Assembly: GCF_947502895.1 (NCBI RefSeq)
Contig: NZ_CANNBM010000001.1
Coordinates: 1,116,001-1,180,000, forward strand
Length of the DNA stretch: 64,000 bases
Source: an uncultured Sulfitobacter sp.
Lineage (GTDB): Bacteria > Pseudomonadota > Alphaproteobacteria > Rhodobacterales > Rhodobacteraceae
Direction: 5' to 3'
Part shown: positions 60,874 to 64,000 of the stretch, piece by piece
Layout: each line of letters begins with the position of its first letter
Position numbering within the stretch: the stretch's first letter is position 1
Program-made: the position numbers and the translations under genes
Notes under the pieces: generated by a model
What the model saw: only the letters and a program-made list of their open reading frames with translations
What the model was told of the DNA's origin: nothing
The model's database searches: none

Positions 60874-62112
60874 TTATGCTCCGGTCTTGATTGTGCCGTC
60901 AGCGAGCCATGCGTCGAAGATTTCCAGCGCCTTGTCGGCAAAGGCCTGATCGTTGATGTGGCAGTCCAACTCGGTGAACATGATCGGGTCCCGCATCACG
61001 CGGCGCATCTCGTCACAGAACGCGCCAAAGGCTTCGGGGTCATGCGCAGGGCCACCCGCTTTGTCCCACTCCTCGATCCCCTGATTGGTCAGGATCACAT
61101 GAGCAGGCGTGTCCGACGCTTGCAACCGCTTGGCGATCTCGCGCGCTGTCTCGCGCCGTTCTTCCGCGTTCAAACCGGACGAAACGATCAAACGGTTGTG
61201 CGGATGGAATGGACGGTCCTTGTAGCGATCGGGAATTTCCTGCCAGCCCGCAAAATCAATCAGGTCCAGACACCCCGGTGCCACGATTTGCGGAATACCC
61301 GCAGCCCCTGCATTCAACATCCGGTCTTCGCCACCGTTAATCACGGACCCCGCCAGCAGGTTCCCCAATTCAGGCAGCGCAAAATCCATCACACATGCAA
61401 AACCACCGTTGCGCGCAATACTCTCATACGCCATGCCACCCATGCCCGTGGCATGAAAAATCGCCACATCAAATCCACGTTCCTCCAGCGGGGCCTTCAG
61501 CAGTTTCATGTATTTCAGGCAGGAAGATCCCAGCGATGTCATCCCTACCAGCGGGCGGCGGTTATCGGGCATTTCAACCGCGCGCGCCGCACCCAATACA
61601 GCCCCCGCCGCTTGCGACAGCGACGCTTTGCACACGGGGTTCAGGCCATAGAGCCCCCCCGCCCACAGAATCATCTGGATATCCGCAGACAACCGGTCCG
61701 CAGGAATAATCGGTGAAAACGCTACCGTAGAGACGACGTATTTCGGTACGCCCAGCGGCAAAGCCTGACAGATATCCAGCGCCGCATCCGTCCCCATAGA
61801 TCCGCCAAGGATGACGACGCCATCGAACCTTCCTTGCGCCTGCAATGCACATGCTAGCGCACTTGCACCATCCGCCATCGCCTGCATGGCGACACTTTCC
61901 TCGCCCTGATCTATCAGCGCCTGAATTGTGCTACCGCCCGCCTCGGCCACTTGGTGTTTGGAAACATCCGTGGGCTGTTCAGGATCGCCCAGCACCGAGA
62001 TATCCATCGTCATCACGCCCCCGCCCAAGGTGCGGATACGCGTGGCCATATACTCAAGCTCGTCGTTTTTGGTGTCGTATGTGCCTACGATCAGAATGGT
62101 CTTATCAGTCAT
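60874..62112 (-). CDS. Tm-1-like/UPF0261 ATP-binding-domain protein
   Basis: The 412-residue protein matches the UPF0261/Tm-1-like family: ILIVGTYDTKNDELEYMATR at the start, VVILGGSMGTDAALDICQ, LVGMTSLGSSCLKYMK and FHATGMGGMAYESIARNG. The plant Tm-1 N-terminal domain is a related fold; bacterial members have no proven general function. It lies between the GcvT-type dehydrogenase and the flavoprotein with gaps of 21 bases and 1 base, so it is in the same operon and may help the demethylation route. Confidence 0.9.
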   Translation of the reverse strand: MTDKTILIVGTYDTKNDELEYMATRIRTLGGGVMTMDISVLGDPEQPTDVSKHQVAEAGGSTIQALIDQGEESVAMQAMADGASALACALQAQGRFDGVVILGGSMGTDAALDICQALPLGVPKYVVSTVAFSPIIPADRLSADIQMILWAGGLYGLNPVCKASLSQAAGAVLGAARAVEMPDNRRPLVGMTSLGSSCLKYMKLLKAPLEERGFDVAIFHATGMGGMAYESIARNGGFACVMDFALPELGNLLAGSVINGGEDRMLNAGAAGIPQIVAPGCLDLIDFAGWQEIPDRYKDRPFHPHNRLIVSSGLNAEERRETAREIAKRLQASDTPAHVILTNQGIEEWDKAGGPAHDPEAFGAFCDEMRRVMRDPIMFTELDCHINDQAFADKALEIFDAWLADGTIKTGA

Positions 62113-62133
62113 ATTCTTCCTCCCGAAACGGGT

Positions 62134-64000
62134 TTAACCCCGCATAATCTCGCCTTTTGGGTCATAAAATGGCGCAAGCTGCGCAATCACCGGATAGATT
62201 TTGCCCGCAATTTGCACCTCGAATCCGCCTTCGTCGATCCACGCCTTTGACGCACCGCCCTCACGCTCAATGCTCGCCAGCCCGACCATCGCCTCCAGTC
62301 GGAATCCCCACTCCCCCGAGGTAACATGCCCGACAATGTCACCATCTTTCCAGATCGGCTCATTATGGATCAGATAGGGACCGTCCTGCGCGTCAAGCTC
62401 CGGCACTTTGATCGCAACCGTTCGGTGCTTGGTCGCAGGGCCTTCTTCGGCTTTTTGGCGGGCAAGGCATTCCTGCCCGAGGAATTGCTCCACCTTGTCC
62501 AGCTTCACCGCAAACCCCAGACCCGTCTCAAACGGTGTATCATCTTCGCCGATGTCATGGCCAAAGTGACGAAAGCCCTTTTCGATGCGACAGGCATTCA
62601 TCGCAAACATTCCCATATGGCGCAGACCGTGGGGCGCACCTGCCTCCAGCAGCGCCTCATAAACCCCTTCTGTAAACTCCGTCGGGAACATCATCTCATA
62701 CCCCAACTCTCCCAGAAACGAGCGGCGGATCACCCAGCCGCGTGCATGAGCCACGTCAATCAGGCGCGCAGCACCAAAGGGAAAGGCCACATTCGACAGA
62801 TCATCACCGCTGAGTGATTGCAGGATGCTACGCGATAAAGGGCCGTGCAGCGTCAGCAGCGAATAGCCCGAGGTCACATCAACCACCTCGAACTGCCATG
62901 CAGGGTCGGCGTTATCCCTGATCCAGCATTGGTCACGCATCTGGCTGGGGTGGCCTGTAACCACTATGAAAGACTGGGGCGCGGTCCGCGTTACAGTTAC
63001 ATCCGCCTCGATCCCGCCTTTTGCGTTCAGAAACTGGGTATAGACAGAAATGCCTACATCCATATCCATCTGCGCACCGCACACACGGTTCAGCGCGCGC
63101 ACTGCATCAGGCCCCTGTACCAAAATCTTGCCGTACATCGATTGATCCAGCAGCACAGCGGCGTCGCGGGCGGCCAGACACTCCGCCTTGATCCGGTCCG
63201 ACCACGGCTTCCACCGCAAGGAGGGCACATCAGACCACGTCGGGTCGTCTGCATCAAAATACATCGGCACTTCCCAACCGATACGCTCCGCCATGACAGC
63301 GCCCGCATCTTTCAGCGCGCGGTGCAGCGGCACGCGACGCACACCACGGGCAGACCCTACCTGCCGCCCCGCCCAGCTGATCCCGTAGTGAAAGCCCACG
63401 CTTTCCGCCGCACGCTCCTGATTATAGCGGGTGTTGGCCTGAAACGGATGTGCGCGCGCAGCCAGCAACGGCGCCATAGATCGTGACGGCGCGCCGTCGA
63501 TCATCCACTCCGCCATCGTCAGGCCCGTCCCGCCAGAATTCAGGATACCGTTCGAGTTCATGCCCGTTGCCAGAAAAACGCCTTTCACTTCGGGCGCTGG
63601 CCCCAAATAGGGCCGACCGTCAGGCGTGAAACTCTCTGGCCCGTTAAAGAACGTCTGGATGCCCATGTTCTCCAGCGATGGCATCCGCGCAAACATGCGC
63701 ATCAGGTCTTGCTCGACATGCTCCATATCAAAGGGCAGCTCGTCAAACTCGAAATCCTTCGGAATACCGGCTTTGGCCCATGCCTTGCCCTGCGCCTCAA
63801 ACCCGCCAATCAGGATCTTGCCAGCATCCTCTTTCCAATAATTCCGCTCTTCCATGATATTCAGTATCGGCTGGCTGGAGGGGAGGCCCGCCACAGGTTC
63901 CGTCACTACATAGAAATGCTCGGCCGCGTGCAGCGGCACCGTAATCCCGTGGGATTTGGCAAACAGATGCGACCACATCCCCCCCGCGATCAAGACCTGT
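62134..64000 (-). CDS. Dimethylglycine/sarcosine dehydrogenase-like FAD/GcvT protein (5' end outside window)
   Basis: The 621 visible codons lack the N-terminal FAD-binding start and continue past 64000. The N-terminal part is the DAO-like FAD domain end (VLIAGGMWSHLFAKSHG, HFYVVTEPV, LIGGFEAQGKAW, GVFLATGMNSNGILNSGG). From about codon 245 a GcvT folate-binding domain follows (RDAAVLLDQSMYGKILVQGPDA, FVVTGHPSQ-like VVTGHPSQMRD, GELGYEMMFP, CRIEKGFRHFGHDIG). Such enzymes oxidise N-methyl groups and transfer the carbon to tetrahydrofolate. It is first in the operon with the Tm-1-like and flavoprotein genes. Substrate could be dimethylglycine, sarcosine or a related N-methylated acid. Confidence 0.9.
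   Translation of the reverse strand, partial: QVLIAGGMWSHLFAKSHGITVPLHAAEHFYVVTEPVAGLPSSQPILNIMEERNYWKEDAGKILIGGFEAQGKAWAKAGIPKDFEFDELPFDMEHVEQDLMRMFARMPSLENMGIQTFFNGPESFTPDGRPYLGPAPEVKGVFLATGMNSNGILNSGGTGLTMAEWMIDGAPSRSMAPLLAARAHPFQANTRYNQERAAESVGFHYGISWAGRQVGSARGVRRVPLHRALKDAGAVMAERIGWEVPMYFDADDPTWSDVPSLRWKPWSDRIKAECLAARDAAVLLDQSMYGKILVQGPDAVRALNRVCGAQMDMDVGISVYTQFLNAKGGIEADVTVTRTAPQSFIVVTGHPSQMRDQCWIRDNADPAWQFEVVDVTSGYSLLTLHGPLSRSILQSLSGDDLSNVAFPFGAARLIDVAHARGWVIRRSFLGELGYEMMFPTEFTEGVYEALLEAGAPHGLRHMGMFAMNACRIEKGFRHFGHDIGEDDTPFETGLGFAVKLDKVEQFLGQECLARQKAEEGPATKHRTVAIKVPELDAQDGPYLIHNEPIWKDGDIVGHVTSGEWGFRLEAMVGLASIEREGGASKAWIDEGGFEVQIAGKIYPVIAQLAPFYDPKGEIMRG

Overview
The window looks like chromosomal DNA of a marine Roseobacter-group alphaproteobacterium (Rhodobacteraceae). 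The reasons are the petABC cytochrome bc1 operon together with a petP-petR pair in the order ilvE-petP-petR-xseB-ispA-dxs, a type 2 lumazine synthase, TRAP/TAXI and TctA-type transporters, a NavBac sodium channel, a YjbF/YjbH exopolysaccharide locus and a methylated-amine oxidation module. The lineage is inferred from gene content and order; no rRNA is present. There is one tRNA gene (Lys-TTT), and I see no phage, IS element or CRISPR array.

Layout. 1-2.0 kb: start of a TctA permease, divergent LacI-type regulator, LysE exporter. 2.0-9.6 kb: two very large, probably type I-secreted RTX/DUF4214 proteins that are paralogous at their C-termini. 9.8-15.5 kb: sulfatase, fused TRAP permease and TAXI binding protein in one operon, facing a MarR regulator across a perfect 18-bp palindrome. 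15.9-18.9 kb: tRNA-Lys, dapF-mtaB, Crp-type regulator. 18.9-19.3 kb: a gene-free stretch rich in inverted repeats that may encode a structured RNA. 19.3-22.1 kb: petABC. 22.2-27.6 kb: GST, PaiB-like protein, FMN riboswitch-ribH, and TPP riboswitch-thiBPQ. 27.7-39.1 kb: aroC with an unusual in-frame insertion, DMT transporter, cobO, exported cyclase, ilvE, petPR, xseB-ispA-dxs, NavBac channel, epimerase.

39.1-47.3 kb: exopolysaccharide locus (YjbE-like small protein, YjbF, YjbH, CapD/PglF dehydratase, initiating sugar transferase, epimerase, Wza-type lipoprotein), bounded by rho-independent terminators. 47.3-52.3 kb: HU, then amn-unknown-ade with 4-nt overlaps, converting AMP to adenine to hypoxanthine, then a VOC protein. 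52.4-57.5 kb: class II aldolase, acyl-CoA dehydrogenase, ADP-forming CoA ligase and enoyl-CoA hydratase, resembling a CoA-dependent betaine or short-chain acid route. 57.5-64 kb: glycosyltransferase, then on the other strand a dimethylglycine/sarcosine dehydrogenase-like protein (cut by the window edge), a Tm-1-like protein and a trimethylamine-dehydrogenase-like flavoprotein, probably one operon for N-demethylation.

Most worth a second look: the roughly 72-codon in-frame insertion in aroC, with foreign-looking codon use and two hairpins; the inverted-repeat-rich region 18.9-19.2 kb; a dispersed element with three copies whose conserved core starts like a ribosome binding site plus start codon; the tandem RTX/DUF4214 giants; and the uncharacterised protein translationally coupled between amn and ade.
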